A stretch of 11,693 nucleotides of DNA, taken from positions 1 through 11,693 of the forward strand of contig JAILQN010000338.1 of NCBI GenBank assembly GCA_024699005.1, written 5' to 3'. Position 1 is the first letter of the stretch; every line of letters begins with the position of its first letter. This document shows, piece after piece, positions 6,846-11,693 of this stretch. Made by a program: the position numbers and the translations under genes. This DNA is from Clostridia bacterium (GTDB taxonomy: Bacteria; Bacillota_A; Clostridia; Oscillospirales; Acutalibacteraceae). A model generated the notes under the pieces. The model was not told the DNA's origin. It ran no database searches and saw only the letters and a program-made list of their open reading frames with translations.

Positions 6846-7067
6846 ATGTTCATCTGCTCCGTCACCGAAGCCCGCGTGATCTCCGATAAAGAAACGATGA
6901 CCTACACCTATTATCAGAATAACGTCAAGCCCAAGCCGCAGACCGAAGGCAAAAAAGGTTATGTATGTAAGATATGCGGATACGTTTACGAGGGTGATGA
7001 TCTTCCCGACGATTTTGTGTGCCCACTGTGCAAACACGGCGCAGCCGATTTTGAACCGATAAAATAA
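6846..7067 (+). CDS. hrb: Rubredoxin tail of a flavin reductase-rubredoxin (Hrb-type) protein, N-terminally truncated
   Basis: This 73-residue frame ends in a rubredoxin domain (Cys41, Cys44, Cys59, Cys62; [16 protein letters not shown]). It is preceded by [20 protein letters not shown], then [10 protein letters not shown], which is the end of a flavin reductase domain. Full-length Hrb-type proteins carry about 150 more residues of FMN-binding reductase before this point and pass electrons from NAD(P)H via FMN to rubredoxin, oxygen or nitric oxide reductases. In the same frame SHD stands before the ATG and fits the family, and a TAA stands before that, so the deletion point lies near 6837. 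No ribosome site precedes ATG 6846. If translated, it would be a rubredoxin with a short tail; otherwise it is a relic read through by the operon messenger. The next gene follows after 27 bases. Confidence 0.75.
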   Translation: MFICSVTEARVISDKETMTYTYYQNNVKPKPQTEGKKGYVCKICGYVYEGDDLPDDFVCPLCKHGAADFEPIK

Positions 7068-7094
7068 AAAAATATTATAAAGGAGACTGAAATT

Positions 7095-7256
7095 ATGAAG
7101 TATGTATGTGACGCTTGTGGATGGGAATACGACGAGACAGTCGGCGATCCCGATAACGGAATTGCTCCCGGCACGAAGTTTGAGGATCTTCCCGATGACT
7201 TTGAATGTCCGCTTTGCGGAGTCGGCATAGATATGTTTTCAAAAGTTGAAGAATGA
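7095..7256 (+). CDS. rd: Rubredoxin
   Basis: Classic 53-residue rubredoxin, a small cytoplasmic one-electron carrier with one iron held by four cysteines: Cys5, Cys8 ([12 protein letters not shown]) and Cys38, Cys41 ([11 protein letters not shown]). The conserved acidic loop [17 protein letters not shown] lies between them. Length and spacing are normal. AAGGAG at 7080-7085, nine bases before the ATG, is an excellent ribosome site. It lies between the Hrb remnant and the double-rubredoxin gene, a position that suits the free carrier feeding rubrerythrin and desulfoferrodoxin downstream. Its stop codon is 13 bases from the next start, so the two genes are surely co-transcribed. Confidence 0.95.
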   Translation: MKYVCDACGWEYDETVGDPDNGIAPGTKFEDLPDDFECPLCGVGIDMFSKVEE

Positions 7257-7269
7257 TGAGGAATAAGCG

Positions 7270-7914
7270 ATGAGATATATATGTTCTGTCTGCGGCTACG
7301 TTTATGACGATGCCAAAGAAAAAGTTCCTTTTGCCGATCTTCCGGATACTTGGAAATGCCCACTCTGCGGAGCTCCGAAATCCGCTTTTGAGCCGGAAAA
7401 GGAAGCAGCTACAAAACCGGCTGCCGCACCGGTTCCGGTTCTTGATGATGATATGCAGAAGCTTTCAGCCGGGCAGCTTTCAGCATTGTTTTCCAATCTG
7501 GCAAGAGGTTGTGAAAAGCAGTACAAGCCCGAAGAGACGGCACTGTTCACGGGAATTGCAGACTATTATACGGCGGCGGCTCCCACTGTGGAGAATGCAA
7601 CGATTGAGAACCTTGCTGCGCTTCTGAAAGAGGATATTCAGGAAAGATATCCTACTGTAAAGGCAACTGCCGAAGATGCCGGGGATCGCGGTGCGCAGCG
7701 TATCTGTGTCTGGGGAGAAAAAGTCACACGTATGCTTTCATCTCTCGTTGAACAGTACAAAAATGAAGGCGAAGCTATGCTGAGGGACACCGAAATATGG
7801 GTATGCACGGTCTGCGGGTTCGTCTACATCGGAAAGACGGCTCCCGAACTCTGCCCGGTATGCAAAGTACCGTCATGGAAATTTGAAAAGATTGAAGGGA
7901 GACAAATGGCATGA
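7270..7914 (+). CDS. Double rubredoxin-domain protein with a helical middle domain
   Basis: Protein of 214 residues in three parts. Residues 1-43 are a rubredoxin domain with a shortened loop (Cys5, Cys8, Cys30, Cys33; [27 protein letters not shown]). An Ala/Pro-rich linker (about 44-58) follows. Residues 62-173 are predicted mostly helical ([54 protein letters not shown]). Residues 176-208 form a second rubredoxin-like site of the short rubrerythrin kind (Cys179, Cys182, Cys195, Cys198). The middle has the size of a ferritin-like helical domain but lacks the E-x-x-H motifs of a di-iron site, so peroxidase activity is not expected. GAGGAA at 7258-7263 supports the start. Its stop overlaps the next ATG (ATGA), so translation is coupled. 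The likely role is electron transfer between redox partners; the function of the middle domain is unknown. Confidence 0.8.
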   Translation: MRYICSVCGYVYDDAKEKVPFADLPDTWKCPLCGAPKSAFEPEKEAATKPAAAPVPVLDDDMQKLSAGQLSALFSNLARGCEKQYKPEETALFTGIADYYTAAAPTVENATIENLAALLKEDIQERYPTVKATAEDAGDRGAQRICVWGEKVTRMLSSLVEQYKNEGEAMLRDTEIWVCTVCGFVYIGKTAPELCPVCKVPSWKFEKIEGRQMA

Positions 7915-9086
7915 AAAAAGTTGCTGTCAGGAATTTAAGATTATGCACCAAAGACTGCCTGTGCCTTTATGTCTGTCCGACAGGGGCAACAGATACGGAG
8001 AACAGCATCATTGATGTGAACAAATGCATCGGATGCGGCATATGCGCAGAAGCATGCCCGTCTTCAGCCATCAGCATGGTCCCGACTGAGCTTCCGCCTC
8101 AGCAACCCAAAACCGATAATGTTACAGCAGTATTGAATCAGCTCTCCGGTGCGAAAGCAAAAGAAGAAAAGATTGCAAGACAACTCGCAGAAGATACTGA
8201 CCAAGACGGCTTATACCGGTTGATGACTGCAGCGGTGAAATCCGAGCGTCTCGTGTCAGAAGATATTCTGCGTGAGGCGGGATATATGCTTCCTCAGAGT
8301 GCTAATACCCATATTCTGTTGGAGGAACTTATCACAAATGCACCTGCGGGATTCCCGGCAGATGCTGCGAAGAAATTGCTTATATTGATACCCAATAACG
8401 AAAAAATCCCAAAGAAAGAGGTAAAGAAAATGAAAACTTATAAGTGTCTGGTGTGTGGAAAAGTATTTGATGTTGAGGACGGCGTTGAGCCTGTATGCCC
8501 CCTTTGCAAGGCAAAAGGTGACAAGCTGGAACTTATAGAAGAAAAGAAATCTAATCCTTATGCGGGAACGCAGACTGAAAAGAACCTGCAGGCTGCCTTT
8601 GCCGGCGAGTCTCAGGCAAGAAACAAATATACATATTTTGCTTCTACTGCGAAAAAGGAAGGCTATGAGCAGATTTCTGCGCTTTTCCTCAAAACGGCTG
8701 ACAATGAAAAAGAACACGCTAAGATGTGGTTCAAAGAGCTGAACGGGATCGGCGATACCGCCGCCAACCTTGCATCCGCCGCTGACGGCGAGAACTACGA
8801 ATGGACGGATATGTACGAGGGCTTTGCAAAGACTGCAGAGGAAGAAGGCTTTACCGCACTTGCCGCAAAATTCCGTGCTGTTGCCGCAATCGAGAAGCAT
8901 CACGAGGAAAGATACCGTGCACTCCTTCACAACGTGGAGGCACAGGAAGTATTCGTCAAGAGCGAAGTCAAAGTCTGGGAATGCCGCAACTGCGGTCATA
9001 TCGTAGTCGGAACAAAGGCTCCCGAAATCTGCCCTGTTTGCGCACATCCGCAGGCGTATTTTGAAATTAACGCAGAAAATTATTGA
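7911..9086 (+). CDS. rbr: Ferredoxin-rubrerythrin fusion protein
   Basis: A 391-residue fusion. Residues 1-58 are a two-cluster 4Fe-4S ferredoxin domain: the second motif is canonical (Cys39, 42, 45, 49 then Pro), while the first is spaced Cys12-x3-Cys16-x-Cys18-x3-Cys22-Pro. A helical region (about 70-160) precedes a lysine-rich joint ([14 protein letters not shown]). From Met174 it is a complete rubrerythrin: an N-terminal zinc-ribbon/rubredoxin-like site (Cys179, 182, 196, 199), a ferritin-like di-iron domain (GESQAR with Glu233; NEKEH, Glu266-x2-His269; IEKHHEERY, Glu328-x2-His331) and a C-terminal rubredoxin site (Cys358, 361, 374, 377). Rubrerythrin reduces hydrogen peroxide to water in the cytoplasm. 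As I recall, the two halves are separate genes in relatives. A good ribosome site before Met174 survives inside the fusion, so free rubrerythrin may also be made. Desulfoferrodoxin follows after 16 bases. Confidence 0.85.
   Translation: MKKVAVRNLRLCTKDCLCLYVCPTGATDTENSIIDVNKCIGCGICAEACPSSAISMVPTELPPQQPKTDNVTAVLNQLSGAKAKEEKIARQLAEDTDQDGLYRLMTAAVKSERLVSEDILREAGYMLPQSANTHILLEELITNAPAGFPADAAKKLLILIPNNEKIPKKEVKKMKTYKCLVCGKVFDVEDGVEPVCPLCKAKGDKLELIEEKKSNPYAGTQTEKNLQAAFAGESQARNKYTYFASTAKKEGYEQISALFLKTADNEKEHAKMWFKELNGIGDTAANLASAADGENYEWTDMYEGFAKTAEEEGFTALAAKFRAVAAIEKHHEERYRALLHNVEAQEVFVKSEVKVWECRNCGHIVVGTKAPEICPVCAHPQAYFEINAENY
8415..8432 (+). promoter_or_regulatory. Internal ribosome site and start codon for rubrerythrin
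   Basis: AAAGAGG at 8415-8421 is followed after eight bases by ATG at 8430, in frame with the long gene and exactly at the N-terminus expected for stand-alone rubrerythrin ([10 protein letters not shown]). The residues it encodes in the fusion (KEVKK) are unlike either domain. That suggests an old intergenic space now read through because the stop of the ferredoxin gene was lost. Confidence 0.65.
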
Positions 9087-9102
9087 TGAGAGGTACAGCA
9101 AT

Positions 9103-9477
9103 ATGAAAATGAAGTTTTACAAATGCGCTCATTGCGGTCAGATCATTGCAATCGTCAAGGAAACCGGAGTTCCCGTTATTTGTTGCGGCGAGCCGATGCA
9201 GGAAATCATCCCCGGCACAACGGATGCCGCTGCCGAAAAGCATATTCCTGTGTACGAAGTAAAAGACGGGAAAGTGTTTGTTACGGTTGGCTCCGTCGAG
9301 CATCCTATGCTTGATAATCATTATATTGAGTGGGTTTCCATCCAGACGAAGTTCGGCAATCAGCGCAAGGCCCTGAAACCCGGCATGGAACCGAAGATCT
9401 GCTTCTCCATCTGTGAGGGTGATGAAGTTGAAGCTGTTTACGCCTACTGCAATCTGCATTCTCTTTGGAAGGCGTAA
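9103..9477 (+). CDS. dfx: Desulfoferrodoxin, two-iron superoxide reductase
   Basis: Protein of 124 residues, normal for class I (two-iron) desulfoferrodoxin, which reduces superoxide to hydrogen peroxide without making oxygen. The N-terminal desulforedoxin domain binds FeS4 iron through Cys8, Cys11, Cys27 and Cys28 (YKCAHCGQII, VICCGEPMQ). The catalytic Fe(His)4(Cys) site is complete: Glu45-Lys46-His47, His67 (VEHPML), His73 (NHYIEW), Cys116 and His119 (YCNLHSLWK). The start at 9103 is chosen over the longer frame from 9061, because GAGAGG (9088-9093) stands nine bases before it and the extra codons are the end of the rubrerythrin gene in another frame. The gene lies just after rubrerythrin, which can remove the peroxide it makes, and the rubredoxins upstream are its likely electron donors. 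Cytoplasmic. Confidence 0.95.
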   Translation: MKMKFYKCAHCGQIIAIVKETGVPVICCGEPMQEIIPGTTDAAAEKHIPVYEVKDGKVFVTVGSVEHPMLDNHYIEWVSIQTKFGNQRKALKPGMEPKICFSICEGDEVEAVYAYCNLHSLWKA

Positions 9478-9506
9478 GATAAAACATACATTCGGGAGGT
9501 GAAAAG

Positions 9507-10172
9507 ATGGACGAGCTGCTTGAAAAACTCCCTTATTGGAGTACGCTCAATGATACGGAAAAAAGAACATTAAGGGACTCGGCAATCGTAAACCATTACG
9601 AAAGCGGGAATACACCGCACGGAAACTGCGATAAAGGCGTAAGTTGTCTCGGGATGATTTACGTGATTTCCGGTGAACTGAGAGCGTATATTCTTTCCGA
9701 AGAAGGCAGAGAAATCACACTTTTTCGCCTTCGTGAGGGTGACTGCTGCGTTCTTTCCGCCTCCTGTGTCATTTCTCAGATTGATTTCGACACGATGCTC
9801 ACCGCGACAGAAGATTCTGATGTTCTGATCGTCCCGACGGCTGTATTCGGTAGGCTAACAAACGAAAACATCCACGTCCGCTGTTTTATGTACGAGCTGG
9901 CGACAGAGCGTTTTTCTACCGTGATGTGGGTTATGCAGCAAATACTGTTCAACCGCTTCGATCAGCGTTTGGCAACATTCCTGTTAAGCGAATATCGGCG
10001 GACAGGTGTCCCAACGATTCGAATGACGCAGGAACAGATCGCACAGAACGTCAATTCCGCACGAGAAGTCGTAGCAAGAATGCTGAAACAGTTTGCTTTG
10101 GACGGGCTGATCGAAAACCAGCGCGGTATCATTATACTGAAAGACATCGACGGACTTGAAAAATTGCAGTAA
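9507..10172 (+). CDS. Crp/Fnr-family transcription regulator
   Basis: Regulator of 221 residues with the usual two-domain layout. Residues 1-120 form a cyclic-nucleotide-binding-like beta barrel (IYVISGELRAYILSEEGREI, TLFRLREGDCCVL). A long dimerisation helix (about 128-155) and a C-terminal winged helix follow, with the recognition region IRMTQEQIAQNVNSAREVVA then RMLKQF at about 171-196. The sensor domain has cysteines at 41, 47, 80, 81 and 87, plus 126. They are not in the classic Fnr iron-sulfur pattern but could sense redox state or bind a cofactor. GGGAGGT at 9494-9500, six bases before the ATG, is a strong ribosome site. It follows desulfoferrodoxin after 29 bases and precedes a terminator, so it is the last gene of the first transcript and most likely regulates this locus, itself included. 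The effector is unknown. Confidence 0.88.
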   Translation: MDELLEKLPYWSTLNDTEKRTLRDSAIVNHYESGNTPHGNCDKGVSCLGMIYVISGELRAYILSEEGREITLFRLREGDCCVLSASCVISQIDFDTMLTATEDSDVLIVPTAVFGRLTNENIHVRCFMYELATERFSTVMWVMQQILFNRFDQRLATFLLSEYRRTGVPTIRMTQEQIAQNVNSAREVVARMLKQFALDGLIENQRGIIILKDIDGLEKLQ

Positions 10173-10183
10173 AACCATTCAAT

Positions 10184-10219
10184 AATGCGACCCGGTTACA
10201 GAATCGAGCCGCATTTTTT
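10184..10219 (+). terminator. Rho-independent terminator after the Crp/Fnr gene
   Basis: AATGCG (10184-10189) pairs with CGCATT (10210-10215), with imperfect pairing inside the hairpin, and six T (10214-10219) close it. It lies 11 bases after the regulator's stop. The uneven stem suggests partial termination. No convincing promoter stands between it and the next gene at 10291, so read-through may supply the downstream genes. Confidence 0.65.
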
Positions 10220-10290
10220 GTTAAGATAAGAGTGTAATCCGCAAAGGAGAATGCTCAAACAATATATAGAAATTCTGACGGAGGAAACCA

Positions 10291-10497
10291 ATGAAAATTA
10301 AACTGAACCCGGATGCGGAAATCGTAAATACCGTCAAAGAAGGTTTGAAACAGACCGGCGGCTATTGCCCCTGCCGCAGAGAAAAAACGGAAGATACCAA
10401 ATGTATGTGCAAGGAATTCCGTGAGCAGATCGCAGACCCGAATTATGAAGGCTTTTGCCACTGTATGCTGTATTATAAATCACTGAAAGACGAATAA
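10291..10497 (+). CDS. Ferredoxin:thioredoxin reductase catalytic-domain protein
   Basis: Small protein of 68 residues with the three paired-cysteine motifs of the ferredoxin:thioredoxin reductase catalytic (beta) chain: CPC (Cys26, Cys28), CMC (Cys38, Cys40) and CHC (Cys56, Cys58). In that family four of these cysteines hold a 4Fe-4S cluster and two form the disulfide that reduces thioredoxin. The spacing (9 residues, then 15) differs from the plant and cyanobacterial enzyme (16, then 8) but fits the shorter prokaryotic relatives as I know them. No variable (alpha) chain is encoded in the window. GGAGG at 10280-10284, six bases before the ATG, sets the start. Its stop is directly followed by the ribosome site of thioredoxin, so the two are coupled and almost certainly partners. 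It would take electrons from ferredoxin. Cytoplasmic. Confidence 0.85.
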   Translation: MKIKLNPDAEIVNTVKEGLKQTGGYCPCRREKTEDTKCMCKEFREQIADPNYEGFCHCMLYYKSLKDE

Positions 10498-10510
10498 AGG
10501 AGAATTTATT

Positions 10511-10819
10511 ATGGCTGAAATTACGATCACAAAAGAAAATTTTGAAACAGAAGTAATAAAATCGAACAAGCCCGTGCTGATTGATTTTTGGGCGACATGG
10601 TGCGGCCCCTGCAAGATGCTTTCACCGGTCATTACCGAAATTGCAAAGGAATACGAAGGAAAAGTCAAGGTCGGTAAGGTCAATGTTGACGAACAGCCGG
10701 AGCTTGCGTCCGCATTCCGTGTGGCAAGTATCCCGACTGTTGTTGTGATGAAAGATGGAAAAGTTACCAATATGTCTGTTGGGTACCGTCCGAAGGAACA
10801 GATCGAAGCTTTGCTGTAA
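10511..10819 (+). CDS. trxA: Thioredoxin
   Basis: Thioredoxin of 102 residues, the usual bacterial length. The active site is WCGPC with Cys31 and Cys34 in the context FWATWCGPCKML. The cis-proline is Pro75 (SIPTVVVM), and the C-terminal part MKDGKVTNMSVGYRPKEQIE is typical. It reduces protein disulfides in the cytoplasm, including thiol peroxidases. AAGGAG at 10497-10502, eight bases before the ATG, overlaps the stop of the preceding ferredoxin:thioredoxin reductase-like gene. No NADPH-thioredoxin reductase (TrxB) gene lies nearby, so its reductant here is probably that protein. The rhodanese-like gene follows after 11 bases in the same transcript. Confidence 0.96.
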   Translation: MAEITITKENFETEVIKSNKPVLIDFWATWCGPCKMLSPVITEIAKEYEGKVKVGKVNVDEQPELASAFRVASIPTVVVMKDGKVTNMSVGYRPKEQIEALL

Positions 10820-10830
10820 GAGGTCAAAGA

Positions 10831-11151
10831 ATGGGACTGTTTGATTTTTTCAAAGCACCGGCTATTGACCAGGGCGTTGTCGAATATTCGGAAACTAATG
10901 GTGCGGTTCTTCTGGATGTCCGTACAAGAGAGGAATATCAAGATGGACATATTCCGGGAAGTATAAACATTCCTTTTCAGGAGTTGGCAGGAATCGAGAG
11001 TGTTGTTCAGAATAAATCCACGCCGATATTTTCCTATTGTCTGAGCGGTGCCAGAAGTGCACAAGCATCAGCAGAGCTTCGGTGCAGAGGATATGTTTCG
11101 GTAAAAAACATAGGCGGAATCAATCGATATTCCGGCAAGATTGAGAGGTAG
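10831..11151 (+). CDS. Single-domain rhodanese-like sulfurtransferase
   Basis: Rhodanese-fold protein of 106 residues. The N-terminus MGLFDFFKAP is followed by the motif LLDVRTREEYQDGHIPGSIN (about 27-46). The active-site loop is CLSGARS with Cys70, which would carry a persulfide. A glycine-rich end, VKNIGGINRYSG, follows. Small proteins of this type move sulfane sulfur from thiosulfate, glutathione- or CoA-persulfides to acceptors. AGAGGT, seven bases before the ATG, overlaps the thioredoxin stop region. The next gene begins five bases after its TAG and encoded a CoA-disulfide-reductase-type flavoprotein. Rhodanese domains and such flavoproteins often occur together or fused (CoADR-RHD), which supports a role in CoA or persulfide reduction. 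Cytoplasmic. Confidence 0.9.
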   Translation: MGLFDFFKAPAIDQGVVEYSETNGAVLLDVRTREEYQDGHIPGSINIPFQELAGIESVVQNKSTPIFSYCLSGARSAQASAELRCRGYVSVKNIGGINRYSGKIER

Positions 11152-11155
11152 CGTA

Positions 11156-11332
11156 ATGAAAGTAATTATTGTGGGCGGCGTTGCGGGCGGCGCATCGGCA
11201 GCGGCAAGACTGCGCCGACTGGATGAGAATGCCCAGATTATAGTATTTGAGCGGTCGGGCTATATTTCTTATGCAAACTGCGGACTTCCTTACTATGTCG
11301 GAGGAGTGATTGAAGAACCGTATTTGGCGTAG
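11156..11332 (+). pseudogene. CoA-disulfide reductase/NADH oxidase-type flavoprotein, N-terminal fragment only
   Basis: ATG 11156 with GAGAGG (11143-11148) seven bases upstream starts a normal N-terminus. The FAD-binding loop is KVIIVGGVAGGASAAARLRR. The redox-active cysteine motif is ISYANCGLPYYVGG, with Cys at about residue 42, as in CoA-disulfide reductase and NADH oxidase/persulfide reductase proteins. The family is about 440-550 residues long, but here the frame ends after 58 codons. Similarity is lost after GVIEE (about 11315), followed by four unrelated codons and TAG. Most of the FAD domain, the NADH domain and the dimer domain are missing, so the product cannot be active. Beyond the break lies a minus-strand fragment of another gene. 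The gene was plainly the last member of the redox transcript before the rearrangement. Confidence 0.8.
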
Positions 11333-11397
11333 AGCGCCATTGCCTTGCGCAGCAGCGCATATTCATCACCGCTTGGAATCATGTACCCGGTACGCAT
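11320..11397 (-). pseudogene. Short minus-strand gene fragment at the right breakpoint
   Basis: On the minus strand an ATG (complement of 11395-11397) opens a frame reading MRTGYMIPSGDEYALLRKAM, then ALYAKY, up to the point where the flavoprotein fragment begins. The composition looks like real protein, and an intact gene would have continued leftwards. No ribosome site is obvious, and the family is not recognised. It may equally be an internal piece of a longer protein, since the frame stays open a few codons upstream of the ATG. Confidence 0.3.
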
Positions 11398-11638
11398 GCA
11401 CTTTACAAGGAAACAAATCTACTTGATGGCAAACCTTAAAGGGGCAGGCGTCAACAAAGAAACAGCAACAGGTGCGGTACTCTGTTTGAATGATAATCAG
11501 ATTGATGTTTTTTGTGATTGGGCCAGATCATTAGGTCGAATCCCAACGTCTGATGAGGTAGATCAAAAAGTAGCAGAAATAGTTATTGAGGACCGTAAAA
11601 AAGAATTCGAGAAAATGAGAAAAAATCGAATTGATTAA
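11396..11638 (+). CDS. Small helical protein of unknown function, start uncertain
   Basis: The frame gives 80 residues from ATG 11396, or 70 from ATG 11426. It reads FTRKQIYLMANLKGAGVNKE, TATGAVLCLNDNQIDVFCDW, ARSLGRIPTSDEVDQKVAEI, and ends in a charged helix EDRKKEFEKMRKNRID. It looks all-helical and soluble, with no signal peptide or membrane segment. I do not recognise the family. AAGGAA at about 11407-11412 is 12-13 bases before ATG 11426, which is rather far; ATG 11396 has no ribosome site and lies at the breakpoint. The stretch TRKQIY before Met28 of the longest frame looks native, so the true N-terminus may have been lost. The promoter repeat begins nine bases after its stop. Confidence 0.45.
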   Translation: MHFTRKQIYLMANLKGAGVNKETATGAVLCLNDNQIDVFCDWARSLGRIPTSDEVDQKVAEIVIEDRKKEFEKMRKNRID

Positions 11639-11646
11639 ATATAGGT

Positions 11647-11693
11647 GTTTTCCCCTGTTGCAGATTTAAGAAAGAAGCAGTATAATCATCTTG
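11647..11693 (+). repeat. 47-bp direct repeat, copy 2, running to the window end
   Basis: Ungapped match to 6781-6827 with five mismatches, 4866 bases downstream and in the same orientation. The identity continues to the last base of the window, so the true length may be greater. It follows the small unknown gene and would point transcription into sequence not shown. Confidence 0.85.
11658..11686 (+). promoter_or_regulatory. Sigma-A promoter in repeat copy 2
   Basis: TTGCAG at 11658-11663, 17 bases, TATAAT at 11681-11686: the same boxes and spacing as the promoter before the redox locus. Four of the five differences between the copies fall in the spacer, where they matter least. Its gene lies beyond the window. 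Confidence 0.7.

Noticed and set aside
6746..6846. Fnr- or Crp-type palindromic binding site upstream of the redox locus
   Set aside because: TCATGA occurs at 6764-6769 and again at 6839-6844, but no full TTGAT-N4-ATCAA or TGTGA-N6-TCACA match could be found by eye.
8256..9101. 281-codon minus-strand frame opposite rubrerythrin
   Set aside because: It is a shadow of the conserved ferredoxin-rubrerythrin gene, with no start signals or domains.
10243..10302. Possible 16-codon leader peptide starting at ATG 10251 after AAAGGAG
   Set aside because: The ribosome site is only one or two bases from the ATG, the peptide has no attenuator-like feature, and it overlaps the real start at 10291.
1..11693. 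CRISPR array, tRNA or rRNA genes
   Set aside because: No regularly spaced repeats and no recognisable tRNA or rRNA sequence were seen on either strand.

Overview
The window looks like the chromosome of an anaerobic, moderately low-GC Firmicute of the class Clostridia, most like the gut Oscillospiraceae/Ruminococcaceae. The signs are strong AGGAGG-type ribosome sites, sigma-A promoters, a secreted dockerin protein, and a large set of rubredoxin, rubrerythrin and desulfoferrodoxin genes of the kind strict anaerobes use against oxygen. The taxonomic reading is inference.

Layout. The left part (about 1-6745) is a mosaic of intact genes separated by broken ones: a P-loop kinase-like gene on the minus strand with a shortened C-terminus (120-608), a minus-strand gene tail with its own terminator (650-788), a secreted dockerin protein (950-2230), a minus-strand gene tail of unknown family (2436-~2610), a superfamily-1 helicase fragment (2593-~3380), a GC-rich GH36-type alpha-galactosidase with its own promoter (3464-5530), the first codons of a peptidase C26 amidotransferase (5527-~5606), a frameshifted and truncated tyrosine recombinase (~5607-5961, minus) and a NADAR-domain protein (5978-6745).

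The right part (6781-11332) is a plus-strand oxidative-stress and redox locus. In order it encodes the rubredoxin tail of a flavin reductase-rubredoxin protein, a free rubredoxin, a two-rubredoxin protein with an undescribed helical middle, a ferredoxin-rubrerythrin fusion, desulfoferrodoxin (superoxide reductase), a Crp/Fnr regulator and a terminator. A second group follows: a ferredoxin:thioredoxin reductase catalytic-domain protein, thioredoxin, a rhodanese-like protein and the N-terminus of a CoA-disulfide-reductase-type flavoprotein. The likely logic is electron delivery through rubredoxin-type FeS4 centres to peroxide- and superoxide-reducing enzymes, with thiol and sulfane-sulfur repair downstream and the Crp/Fnr protein as local sensor. 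Both ends of this locus are broken genes (flavin reductase domain lost on the left, most of the flavoprotein lost on the right).

The most striking non-coding signal is a 47-bp direct repeat carrying a near-consensus promoter (TTGCAG, 17 bp, TATAAT). One copy lies just before the redox locus (6781-6827). The other lies at the very end of the window (11647-11693), where it may continue beyond the edge. I saw no rRNA, tRNA or CRISPR array.
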